NCBI GenBank assembly: GCA_045636205.1
Contig: JAZTXE010000019.1
Location: 1 to 19,786, forward strand
Origin: JAZRUF01 sp045636205
GTDB taxonomy: Bacteria > Bacillota > Clostridia > Oscillospirales > JAAYXM01
DNA length: 19,786 bases
Direction of reading: 5' to 3'
A model generated the notes under the pieces. That model was not told the DNA's origin. It did not search any database and saw only the letters and a list, made by a program, of their open reading frames with translations. Below, piece after piece: positions 6,294-13,781 of the stretch. A program made the position numbers and the translations under genes. Numbering within the stretch: position 1 is the first letter of the stretch; each line of letters begins with the position of its first letter.

Positions 6294-8594
6294 TTATCCC
6301 TCCTTTTTTAATAATTCCCCCGAAGTAAAGCGCACGGTTCCCGACTCGTCGGTTCTCATGTACTCTATGCCATGATTTTTAAGTCTCGACAGTGTTTTCT
6401 TACTTGGATGTCCGTACGAATTATTTTCACCTACCGAAATCACCGCATATTCAGGGTTTATTTTGTTTAAAAAATAGTCACTTGAGGATGAGTTCGAACC
6501 GTGATGTCCGACTATGTATACTTCCGTATTTGGAAGGTATTTTTCGTTTACCAAATATTCTTCTGCCTGCATCTCTAAGTCACCGGTTATAATTACGTCA
6601 AAATTCCCCTTAGTGATTACAGTAGCAATTCCCGTGTTATTTTCTTTATCCTGCTTATAACTACACAGCAATTTTAATTTCATATCACCAAAAGTCAGTG
6701 TTTTATCCTTTTCCACCGCATAAACCTTAGTTCCTCTATCGTGCGCAGTTTTTATAATTTTCTTAATTTCCGACTCTCCACCTATTCTCGCAGGGATATA
6801 CAACTCACCAACATTTGCTTTTGACAAAAGCCTTTCCACACCGTTTGTATGGTCAAAGTGTGCGTGAGTTAGAACGATTGCATCTATCTTACGCGTATTC
6901 TTTTTAATTATTTCTTCATACACTGTATTTCCCGCGTTTTGTGCACTGTCTCCGCCGCAGTCTATTACAACACGTTTACCTTGCAATTCCGCCATTACAC
7001 TAAGCCCTTGACCGACATCAAACGCCGTAAACTCAACTTCTTTACCAACGCGGGTATACGTGCTTACAAAAATGAGCACTGCACAAACCAAGACACTTGC
7101 AGGAGCAAGGTATTTAAACTTATTTTTCTTTCTGTAGCCTATATATCCGAATACCAATCCTGAATATAAAACACCAAGTCCAATAATAGCCATACTATTT
7201 TTGGCATATACCGAAGCTAAAGGAATATTGGAAAGCGTGTGAACCACCGCACAAACAGCATTAATTAACCACGTTAAAACTAAAGCTGCCACCTTTGCTG
7301 CACCCATCCATAAAAATGCCGTAAGAACACAGATTACACCGAGCGAGAACATAAAACTGACCGCCCAGAGAACAACCAGGTTTGCAATCAGTGAAATAAG
7401 CGACACGGTACCGTAATAATATATAATCAAAGGCACAGTAAAAAGCGTAGCACTTACCGTTGCGGAAATCGTACCCGAAATAGAATTTATAAATCTTCTG
7501 TACCACTTCCATTTTCTCGCGGGTAATTTCTCAATTATCTTATTGTTAATTTTCCCTGAGAGCAGTATCAATCCCAAGGTGGAGAGAAACGACAGTTGCA
7601 TTCCAACGTCACCGATTGCGTATGGGTTTATAATTAAAATTACAAACAGCGCAGCAAAAAGAGATGTTATCTGGTCTGCCTCACGCATTAAAAGTGGTGC
7701 AAAAATAATAAAGCACTGCATTATAAAAGCTCTCATTACCGATGGTGTGCTACCGGCTATCAGAACAAAAATGAGCATGACCGGTACTGAAATTATTGAG
7801 CCGTATTTTCTGCCGAACAATAAAACCAAAAGGCCTACAAGAAATGACACATGCATACCGGAAATTGCAATGGTATGCGAAAGTCCGGTAATCCGCATAT
7901 CTTCCTTTATTGTTTCAGAAAGATCAGTCTTATCACCAACAATGAGTGCGTTTAAAAAACCGCCCTCTTTTTCCGGAAGCAGGCGACTGATTTCTTCCTG
8001 TATCTTAAATCTCAGGGTTTTATACATGTACTTAACCGGCACTTTATCCGCGCGGAAAATCATACCGTCTTTTTCCGCATAAAGAAACGCATCTATACCT
8101 CTGGTCTTGTAATAGGAGTAAGCATCAAACTCCTCAGTGTTTTCTGGGAAGCTGAATTTTGCCTTTGCTGAAAAAGTGTCACCCGGTTTAAGGCGCGCGT
8201 ACATATCCGGATAATATATATTGACCCTTATCGTTCTATCCAGTCTTTTTGCGTCTACGCTATAAACCTCTGCGGTGAAATAAATACGATTGCCTGATTT
8301 ATTCTCCCTGGAATAATCCGTCACATACGCACCAATAAAACACGACTTTTCGCCTATATCCTCCGGTATACGGTCGTCATATTTTAAATACAGCAAATTA
8401 AAAACAATGCCGAGCACTACACCCAACGCGATACACACTACCGCAACCCAATTTTTGCGCAAAAATAAAAACACGCTTAAAACTACGGTAACAGCATATA
8501 GAAAATAGAGAACAATCGCATTTTGGGCTCCGTAATGAATTCCAAATATAGCGGTGGCAAATCCGCAGGAGAAAAATGCAAAATTTCTTTTCAT
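6294..8594 (-). CDS. comEC: ComEC/Rec2 DNA uptake channel with metallo-beta-lactamase domain
   Basis: A 766-aa polytopic membrane protein predicted to pass single-stranded DNA into the cell in natural transformation. Its layout is complete: N-terminal membrane segments and DUF4131 region with a soluble OB-like part, the competence domain starting near GLSHTIAISGMHVSFLVGLL, many further membrane segments, then a C-terminal metallo-beta-lactamase domain with THAHFDH (about 576-582), ITGDLE and VGHHGSNSSSS. All metal-ligand histidines and aspartates appear intact, so the nuclease-like domain may be active. I prefer the ATG at 8594, with AAGGGGTG 9 nt upstream, over a GTG at 8606 that sits within that site. 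The gene follows tyrS by 86 bp and precedes holA by 2 bp. Whether the strain is competent also depends on comEA/comF and pilus genes outside the window. Confidence 0.94.
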   Translation of the reverse strand: MKRNFAFFSCGFATAIFGIHYGAQNAIVLYFLYAVTVVLSVFLFLRKNWVAVVCIALGVVLGIVFNLLYLKYDDRIPEDIGEKSCFIGAYVTDYSRENKSGNRIYFTAEVYSVDAKRLDRTIRVNIYYPDMYARLKPGDTFSAKAKFSFPENTEEFDAYSYYKTRGIDAFLYAEKDGMIFRADKVPVKYMYKTLRFKIQEEISRLLPEKEGGFLNALIVGDKTDLSETIKEDMRITGLSHTIAISGMHVSFLVGLLVLLFGRKYGSIISVPVMLIFVLIAGSTPSVMRAFIMQCFIIFAPLLMREADQITSLFAALFVILIINPYAIGDVGMQLSFLSTLGLILLSGKINNKIIEKLPARKWKWYRRFINSISGTISATVSATLFTVPLIIYYYGTVSLISLIANLVVLWAVSFMFSLGVICVLTAFLWMGAAKVAALVLTWLINAVCAVVHTLSNIPLASVYAKNSMAIIGLGVLYSGLVFGYIGYRKKNKFKYLAPASVLVCAVLIFVSTYTRVGKEVEFTAFDVGQGLSVMAELQGKRVVIDCGGDSAQNAGNTVYEEIIKKNTRKIDAIVLTHAHFDHTNGVERLLSKANVGELYIPARIGGESEIKKIIKTAHDRGTKVYAVEKDKTLTFGDMKLKLLCSYKQDKENNTGIATVITKGNFDVIITGDLEMQAEEYLVNEKYLPNTEVYIVGHHGSNSSSSDYFLNKINPEYAVISVGENNSYGHPSKKTLSRLKNHGIEYMRTDESGTVRFTSGELLKKEG

Positions 8595-8603
8595 GAGCGG
8601 ATT

Positions 8604-8611
8604 CACCCCTT
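8604..8611 (-). promoter_or_regulatory. Ribosome binding site deciding the comEC start
   Basis: AAGGGGTG on the minus strand ends 9 nt before the ATG at 8594. The in-frame GTG at 8604-8606 is part of this site and is less likely to be used as the start. Confidence 0.6.
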
Positions 8612-8641
8612 TCCAAACCCCAATCTCCGATATAAACTATA

Positions 8642-8664
8642 GGGCGGAACGATATGTCCCGCCC
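8642..8664 (-). repeat. GC-rich inverted repeat between tyrS and comEC
   Basis: On the minus strand GGGCGGGA, a 7-nt loop and TTCCGCCC form an 8-bp stem with one G-U pair, starting 17 nt after the tyrS stop. The following bases are TATAGTTTATATC, not a T-run, so it is not a standard intrinsic terminator. It could be a degenerate copy of a REP-like intergenic palindrome, a processing or stability hairpin, or a weak attenuator for comEC. Confidence 0.65.
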
Positions 8665-8680
8665 CAATATTTTCAGATAA

Positions 8681-9910
8681 CTATCCCGCAAAATTTGCTC
8701 TGTGATAAGTTTTCTTTCCCTTTTTAATAATTGCGCGTCCTTCTGCAAAGTCATCCACGGTAAGCTTGGCCGCTGTATCGGTAACTTTAGCGTCGTTTAC
8801 CTCTACACCGCCCTGCTGAATCAAACGGCGTGCTTCGCCCTTGGACGGAACAAGGCCGCACTTGAGCATCAAATCTATAACCGCAATTGCACCATCGGTA
8901 AAGTCCGCTGCGGACAAATCCGTAGCCGGCATATTCTCGGTATCCTTTTGAGATGAGAAAAGTGAGCGTGCTGCATCCTGAGCCTTCTTAGCCTCTTCTT
9001 CACCATGTACAAGCGCAGTAAGCTCATAAGCCAAAAGTTCTTTTACCGGGTTAAGCTGACTTCCCTCGTATGTCTCGTACTTTGCAATTTCTTCAAGCGG
9101 AACAAATGTGAGCATCTTAAGGCAATTAATAACATCCGCATCCTGAACATTTCTCCAATACTGATAGAAATCGTACGGAGAGGTTTTTTCAGCGTCAAGC
9201 CAAACCGCACCGTTTGCGGTTTTACCCATTTTATTTCCCTCGCTGTTCATGAGCAAGGTAATCGTCATAGCGTAAGCATCCTTACCCGTCTTTCTGCGGA
9301 TCAAATCAGTACCTGCAAGCATGTTACTCCACTGATCATTTCCACCAAACTGCATATTGCAGCCGTAATTCTCATTAAGGTAATAGAAATCATATGCCTG
9401 CATTATCATATAGTTAAATTCGAGGAAACTCAAACCACGCTCCATGCGTTGCTTATAGCACTCAGCTCGAAGCATATTGTTAACTGAGAAACAAGCGCCA
9501 ACATCGCGCAACAACTCAACATATTTAAGGTCAAGTAACCAATCCGCGTTGTTAACCATAATAGCCTTATCTTCACCGAACTCAATAAATCTTTCCATCT
9601 GCTTTTTAAAGCATTCACAGTTGTGCCGGATGGTCTCAGTTGTTAACATCGAACGCATATCGGTTCTTCCCGACGGATCACCAACGAGTCCGGTACCGCC
9701 GCCGATCAAAACAACCGGCTTATTGCCCGCCATCTGCAAACGCTTCATAAGGCAAAGCGCCATAAAATGACCTACGTGCAGCGAATCCGCAGTCGGGTCA
9801 AATCCGATATAGAATTTTGCTCCGCCGTTATTGATAAGGTCTCTGATTTCGTCTTCATTTGTAACCTGCGCTATAAGTCCACGCGCCTTCAATTCTTCAT
9901 AGATTTTCAT
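8681..9910 (-). CDS. tyrS: Tyrosyl-tRNA synthetase
   Basis: Charges tRNA-Tyr with tyrosine. A 409-aa class I synthetase with the HIGH-type motif HVGH (45-48) in FDPTADSLHVGH, the tyrosine-site region QFGGNDQWSN (about 187-196), the KMSKS-type loop KMGKT (227-231), and a C-terminal S4 RNA-binding domain (about 345-405). It starts 7 bp after recN. AAGGAG lies 13 nt before the ATG at 9910, a rather long spacing, but the N-terminus MKIYEELKARGLIAQ is typical and fixes the start. Many Firmicutes control tyrS with a tRNA-sensing T-box leader; there is no room for one here, so expression probably depends on the operon promoter. Confidence 0.98.
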   Translation of the reverse strand: MKIYEELKARGLIAQVTNEDEIRDLINNGGAKFYIGFDPTADSLHVGHFMALCLMKRLQMAGNKPVVLIGGGTGLVGDPSGRTDMRSMLTTETIRHNCECFKKQMERFIEFGEDKAIMVNNADWLLDLKYVELLRDVGACFSVNNMLRAECYKQRMERGLSFLEFNYMIMQAYDFYYLNENYGCNMQFGGNDQWSNMLAGTDLIRRKTGKDAYAMTITLLMNSEGNKMGKTANGAVWLDAEKTSPYDFYQYWRNVQDADVINCLKMLTFVPLEEIAKYETYEGSQLNPVKELLAYELTALVHGEEEAKKAQDAARSLFSSQKDTENMPATDLSAADFTDGAIAVIDLMLKCGLVPSKGEARRLIQQGGVEVNDAKVTDTAAKLTVDDFAEGRAIIKKGKKTYHRANFAG

Positions 9911-9917
9911 CGTTTCT

Positions 9918-11615
9918 CTAAAACTCCTTTTTTATTTCACGTGCACTTTTTAAAAGCTCACGTGCATTTTCTCTTGTTGTTTCGGTTATATGCGTACCTC
10001 CGGTTATGCGCGCGAGCTCTTCTACACGCCCATCATCATCCAAAGGTGTTACACTTGTATAAGTACGCCCATCCCGTTCCTGCTTCTCTATGCGGTAATG
10101 CTCATCCGCCATAGCAGATATTTGCGCAAGATGAGTTACGCACAATACCTGCTTATTTTTTGAGAGCTGGGCAAGTTTTTCTGCTACGCGCTGTGCCGCG
10201 CGACCGCTTACACCCGCGTCAACTTCGTCAAAAATTAAGGTTTGGACATGGTCGTGCTCGGCAAGCACGTTTTTTATTGCAAGCATAATTCTGGCAAGCT
10301 CGCCACCGGACGCAATCTTCCCGAGTGGTTTAAGCGGCTCACCCAAATTGGTAGCGACAAAAAACTCAATATCATCGCACCCGCGCTCATCTAAGCTTTC
10401 ACGCTCTTTTACCGATACAGAAAAGGTGACCTTGCCCATATCCAAAGACTCAAGCTCTGCAGAAACTCTTTTTTCAAACTCATACGCCGCACTCTTGCGA
10501 AGCTCCAAGAGTTCATAAGCAAGCTCTTGTGCCTCATGCAAAGTCTCCTCAATCTGAGCATTAAGCTTAATAACCGTCTGCTCAGAAAACTCAATGCTCT
10601 CCAACTCGTTTCTTGCGTTATCAAGAAATTCGAGCATCTCTGTAATATCGCTGCCGTATTTGCGTTTAAGCTTTGATATAAGGTCAAAGCGCGTTTCAAT
10701 TTCCTCTATCTCCTCCGGAGAAAAATCCATTTTCTCCTTTAGCTCACGCAAGCTTTCTGAAACATCCATAGCCGAATATTTAAGCTCGGATGCACGGTTT
10801 TGAAGCTCCTCCATCTCAGGTATATCACTCTTCGTTGCACCCAAAGTATTGTCCGCATCGCCGAGCGCACTGCATATTCCGGGAAAGTTATCGTCTCCCT
10901 CAAAAAGCATGTATGCACGCTCGAGTGCATCTGCAAGCTTCATCGAGTTGTGAAGAAGGACACGTCTGTGGGCGATTTCTTCATCCTCACCCGGTTGCAG
11001 ATTAGCCTGCTCAAGCTCCTGTATCTGATAACGCAGCATGTCGCCTTTACGCTCTTTTTCAGCTTCATCCATATTAAGCCGCTCGGCTTCTTCGCGCAAT
11101 CTTTTGAGTTCCTGAAAGCATGTGCAATATCGTCCCATAACTCCGGTATACGCCTTTGTGGTTGCAAATCTGTCTATAAATGTCATATGCATACCGCTGT
11201 CAAGAAGTTGCTGACTGTCATGCTGACCGTGGATATTAATAAGCTGCGGTCCAAGCTCCTTAAGAAGTGAAACGTTTGCCGGTCTACCGTTTATTCGGCA
11301 GTTGTTCTTACCGTCTGCCGATATTTCACGCGTTATAATAAGCTCAGATTCATCCTCATCCCAGTAACCGTTATCACATAGCCAATTAATAACTTCTGCA
11401 TTAATATTTTCAAATACTGCTCCCGCGCGCGCCTTATCTGCCCCGCTTCTTACCAGGTCGCGAGGTGTACGTTCACCCAAAACCGCACCGAGTGCATCGA
11501 TTATTATTGATTTACCGGCGCCGGTCTCACCCGTTAACACGTGAAAGCCGTTGCCAAATTCTATATCTCCACGCTCTATAACCGCAATATTTTCAATATG
11601 CAATGTCTTTAACAA
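9918..11615 (-). CDS. recN: DNA repair protein RecN
   Basis: An SMC-like ATPase acting in double-strand-break repair. At 565 aa it is full length. Walker A GETGAGKS is at 29-36 and the Q-loop region HGQHDSQ at 129-135. Two coiled-coil arms span about 165-210 and 265-390. The ABC signature ASGGELAR is at 435-442, Walker B TLIFDEVDAGVSG at 459-471, and the H-loop THLAQ near 494. The start is TTG at 11615, supported by AGGAGGTG 8 nt upstream and the N-terminus LKTLHIENIAVI. It follows argR by 18 bp, the classic argR-recN order of Firmicutes. Downstream, tyrS follows instead of the spoIVB-spo0A pair found after recN in many spore formers. Confidence 0.98.
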   Translation of the reverse strand: MLKTLHIENIAVIERGDIEFGNGFHVLTGETGAGKSIIIDALGAVLGERTPRDLVRSGADKARAGAVFENINAEVINWLCDNGYWDEDESELIITREISADGKNNCRINGRPANVSLLKELGPQLINIHGQHDSQQLLDSGMHMTFIDRFATTKAYTGVMGRYCTCFQELKRLREEAERLNMDEAEKERKGDMLRYQIQELEQANLQPGEDEEIAHRRVLLHNSMKLADALERAYMLFEGDDNFPGICSALGDADNTLGATKSDIPEMEELQNRASELKYSAMDVSESLRELKEKMDFSPEEIEEIETRFDLISKLKRKYGSDITEMLEFLDNARNELESIEFSEQTVIKLNAQIEETLHEAQELAYELLELRKSAAYEFEKRVSAELESLDMGKVTFSVSVKERESLDERGCDDIEFFVATNLGEPLKPLGKIASGGELARIMLAIKNVLAEHDHVQTLIFDEVDAGVSGRAAQRVAEKLAQLSKNKQVLCVTHLAQISAMADEHYRIEKQERDGRTYTSVTPLDDDGRVEELARITGGTHITETTRENARELLKSAREIKKEF

Positions 11616-11623
11616 GTTGCCGA

Positions 11624-11631
11624 CACCTCCT
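11624..11631 (-). promoter_or_regulatory. Ribosome binding site supporting the TTG start of recN
   Basis: AGGAGGTG on the minus strand lies exactly 8 nt before the TTG at 11615, an optimal site that fixes this rare start codon. Confidence 0.85.
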
Positions 11632-11633
11632 TT

Positions 11634-12086
11634 TTATCCAAGCATACGTTCAAGCTCGTAGCAGAAATTTTCCGCCGAGCGATTGTCACGCATTACCAAA
11701 AATCCCGTATCGTCACCGGCTATTGTTCCAACTACATCAGAAATATGCATACCGTCAAGTGCCGAACACGCTGCCGAGGCAAGTCCCGGCATGGTTTTTA
11801 TTACAACTATATTCTGCGCTCTGTCATAGGATATAACTCCCTCTCGGAAAATCGTCAGGAGCTTTCCTGAAAACCCAGAGTCTGCCTGACCTTTTGACAC
11901 AGCGTACTTGCTTTTACCATTTTTTGCAAGCGTCTTTACCAACCTGAGCTCCTTAATATCGCGTGAAACCGTAGCCTGCGTGGCTGAAAATCCGCATCGG
12001 TTTAAATACTCGGTAAGCTCAAATTGGGTTTCTATATCATGCTGCTCTATAAGCTGCAGAATCTTTGACTGTCTTTGTAATTTCAC
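11634..12086 (-). CDS. argR: Arginine repressor ArgR/AhrC
   Basis: An arginine-responsive transcription factor that represses arginine synthesis and, in some species, activates its breakdown. The 150-aa protein has an N-terminal winged helix with the recognition region FSATQATVSRDIKELRLVK (33-51) and a C-terminal hexamerisation and arginine-binding domain with GTIAGDDTG (120-128), whose paired aspartates D125-D126 bind the arginine guanidinium in characterised family members. It starts with GTG at 12086, overlapping the nadK stop by 4 bp (GTGA), with GGAGG about 11 nt upstream. The gene sits in the conserved dxs-tlyA-nadK-argR-recN block. No arginine gene is in the window, so its targets lie elsewhere. 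Confidence 0.97.
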   Translation of the reverse strand: MKLQRQSKILQLIEQHDIETQFELTEYLNRCGFSATQATVSRDIKELRLVKTLAKNGKSKYAVSKGQADSGFSGKLLTIFREGVISYDRAQNIVVIKTMPGLASAACSALDGMHISDVVGTIAGDDTGFLVMRDNRSAENFCYELERMLG

Positions 12087-12967
12087 TTGTCACCAAACCT
12101 CCTGTCAGAGAGCTTGCTGCATAAAATATCATAAAAGTTCTTATCTTTAACGCGAATAAGCCGCGTAACCATCTCTGATTTTTTTATAACAACGCGGTCG
12201 CCCTTTTTTATTGGCTGTACCGTCGCACCGTCAACCGTTACGCCCATAATATTCTCCGGCTCGCTGAGCGCCTGAATAGTAATTTCTCTCTCAGGTGAGA
12301 GGACGATTGGTTTTGCACTGAGGGAGTGCGTGCACACAGGCGTTATTATTATATTTTCCGAGAGCGGGTCAACAATAGGTCCTCCGGCAGACATTGAATA
12401 AGCCGTAGAACCCGTAGGCGTTGCGACTATTACACCGTCACCCTGATAACGTGAAATAAAAAATCCGTCAGTGTATATATCAAGGTCAGCAGTATTGAAA
12501 TATCTTATCTTAGTTATAACCGCGTCGTTTAACCCTATATCATGATATATCACGTCGTTTTCTCTGTGCACTTTCACATCCAGCATCATGCGAGCTTCAG
12601 TAGTATATTTACCGGAAACAATCTCCTCAAGCTGCATCAATTCATCGGTTTCAAGCTCTGCCATATATCCTATTCGCCCGACATTGATGCCTAAGACCGG
12701 GATATTATGTACCGCAGCTTGCTTTGCAGTGTGCAAAATCGAACCGTCGCCGCCAATGGAGATTATCATATCTGCACCCTCAACTGCCTCTTCAAGCGGC
12801 ATAAGCGCAATATCGCGCAGTGTGGCATCGGATATATCATACTCATGCAATATCGAATCCGGCATCGCCACGTGAATATTAAATTTTTTCAATATTTCCG
12901 CAACCCGAGCAGACCACACAAGGTCAATATCCCTCGTCGGATTAGGATATAGCATAACTTTTTTCAT
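12083..12967 (-). CDS. nadK: NAD kinase
   Basis: Phosphorylates NAD to NADP with ATP or polyphosphate; cytosolic. The 294-aa protein has the GGDGS motif (72-76) in IISIGGDGSILHT, NVGRIGYMAEL (95-105), GLNDAVI (145-151), and the long NAD-binding stretch beginning GDGVIVATPTGSTAYS (176-191). AAAGGA lies 10 nt before the ATG at 12967 and overlaps the end of tlyA; 7 bp separate the genes. It overlaps argR by 4 bp. NADPH supplied by this enzyme is used by the MEP pathway (IspC), but a specific link is only inference from gene proximity. Confidence 0.97.
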   Translation of the reverse strand: MKKVMLYPNPTRDIDLVWSARVAEILKKFNIHVAMPDSILHEYDISDATLRDIALMPLEEAVEGADMIISIGGDGSILHTAKQAAVHNIPVLGINVGRIGYMAELETDELMQLEEIVSGKYTTEARMMLDVKVHRENDVIYHDIGLNDAVITKIRYFNTADLDIYTDGFFISRYQGDGVIVATPTGSTAYSMSAGGPIVDPLSENIIITPVCTHSLSAKPIVLSPEREITIQALSEPENIMGVTVDGATVQPIKKGDRVVIKKSEMVTRLIRVKDKNFYDILCSKLSDRRFGDK

Positions 12968-12974
12968 AGTACGT

Positions 12975-13781
12975 TTATCCTTTCAACGCTTTATGCGCCT
13001 CATCGACCAATTCTTCCAAGTTAAACTCTCCGCGTTGATTGGCATCACGGCAGAGGTAACCCAAAAACTCTATATTCCCTTCAGGACCGGTTATAGGTGA
13101 AAAGGTAAGTCCCTTTACAAAGAATCCGGCTTGCTCTGCATTTTGAATAAATTCGCTCAAAACATCGCAGTGGACTTGCGGATCACGTACCACACCTTTT
13201 TTCCCTACACGTTCTTTACCCGCTTCAAACTGAGGTTTAATAAGGCAAACACACTCACCGTCTTCCTTGAGCAAAGCACCAATCGGACCGAGCACCAGCG
13301 CAAGCGAGATAAATGATACGTCTATAACCGCGATGTCAAGCTCTTCCGGGATTTGCTCTCGCGTTACGTATCTTATGTTAGTGCGCTCCATGCAAACCAC
13401 GCGCGGATCATTTCTTACTGACCATGCAAGCTGACCATATCCGACATCCACTGCATAAATTTTGGCGACATCGCGCTTTAACATGCAATCAGAAAATCCG
13501 CCGGTTGATGCACCGGCATCAATCGCTTTTTTTTCTGCTACATCTATACCAAAAAAATCCAGCGCTTTTTCAAGCTTTTTACCGCCACGGCTGACAAAAT
13601 CCGGTTGACCGCCGCGCACCTCAATTATATCCTCATCGGTTACCTGGTCGCCCGCTTTATCTGCTTTTTGGTTATTTACGAAAACCAAGCCGCTCATTAT
13701 AGTGGTTTTTGCCCTCTCGCGGCTTTGGATGAGTCCGCGTTCAACCAATGCGGCATCCAACCTCATCTTCTTTTCCTTCAC
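12975..13781 (-). CDS. tlyA: TlyA-family rRNA (cytidine-2'-O)-methyltransferase
   Basis: A 268-aa protein with an N-terminal S4 RNA-binding domain (about 5-65, RLDAALVERGLIQSRERAK) and a C-terminal FtsJ/RrmJ Rossmann methyltransferase. The SAM-binding motif DAGASTGGFSD is at 88-98, with further motifs VDVGYGQLAW and IDVSFISL. Relatives 2'-O-methylate cytidines in 16S and 23S rRNA and affect capreomycin sensitivity; some were first called hemolysins. The GTG at 13781 overlaps the dxs stop by one base (TAGTG), with GGAGG 10 nt upstream. An ATG five codons later (13766) with AAGGA upstream is an alternative start. Whether it modifies both rRNAs, as TlyA type II does, is not visible. Confidence 0.93.
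   Translation of the reverse strand: MKEKKMRLDAALVERGLIQSRERAKTTIMSGLVFVNNQKADKAGDQVTDEDIIEVRGGQPDFVSRGGKKLEKALDFFGIDVAEKKAIDAGASTGGFSDCMLKRDVAKIYAVDVGYGQLAWSVRNDPRVVCMERTNIRYVTREQIPEELDIAVIDVSFISLALVLGPIGALLKEDGECVCLIKPQFEAGKERVGKKGVVRDPQVHCDVLSEFIQNAEQAGFFVKGLTFSPITGPEGNIEFLGYLCRDANQRGEFNLEELVDEAHKALKG

Noticed and set aside
7543..8082. Plus-strand open frame of 179 codons opposite comEC
   Set aside because: Antisense to conserved membrane segments of comEC; no family features in the translation.
6294..8594. ComEC as a defence or novel nuclease system
   Set aside because: Domain order and length are those of ordinary ComEC/Rec2, beside holA as in many Firmicutes.
8642..8664. tyrS hairpin as an intrinsic terminator
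   Set aside because: The stem is strong but no T-run follows on the minus strand, so it is listed as an inverted repeat instead.
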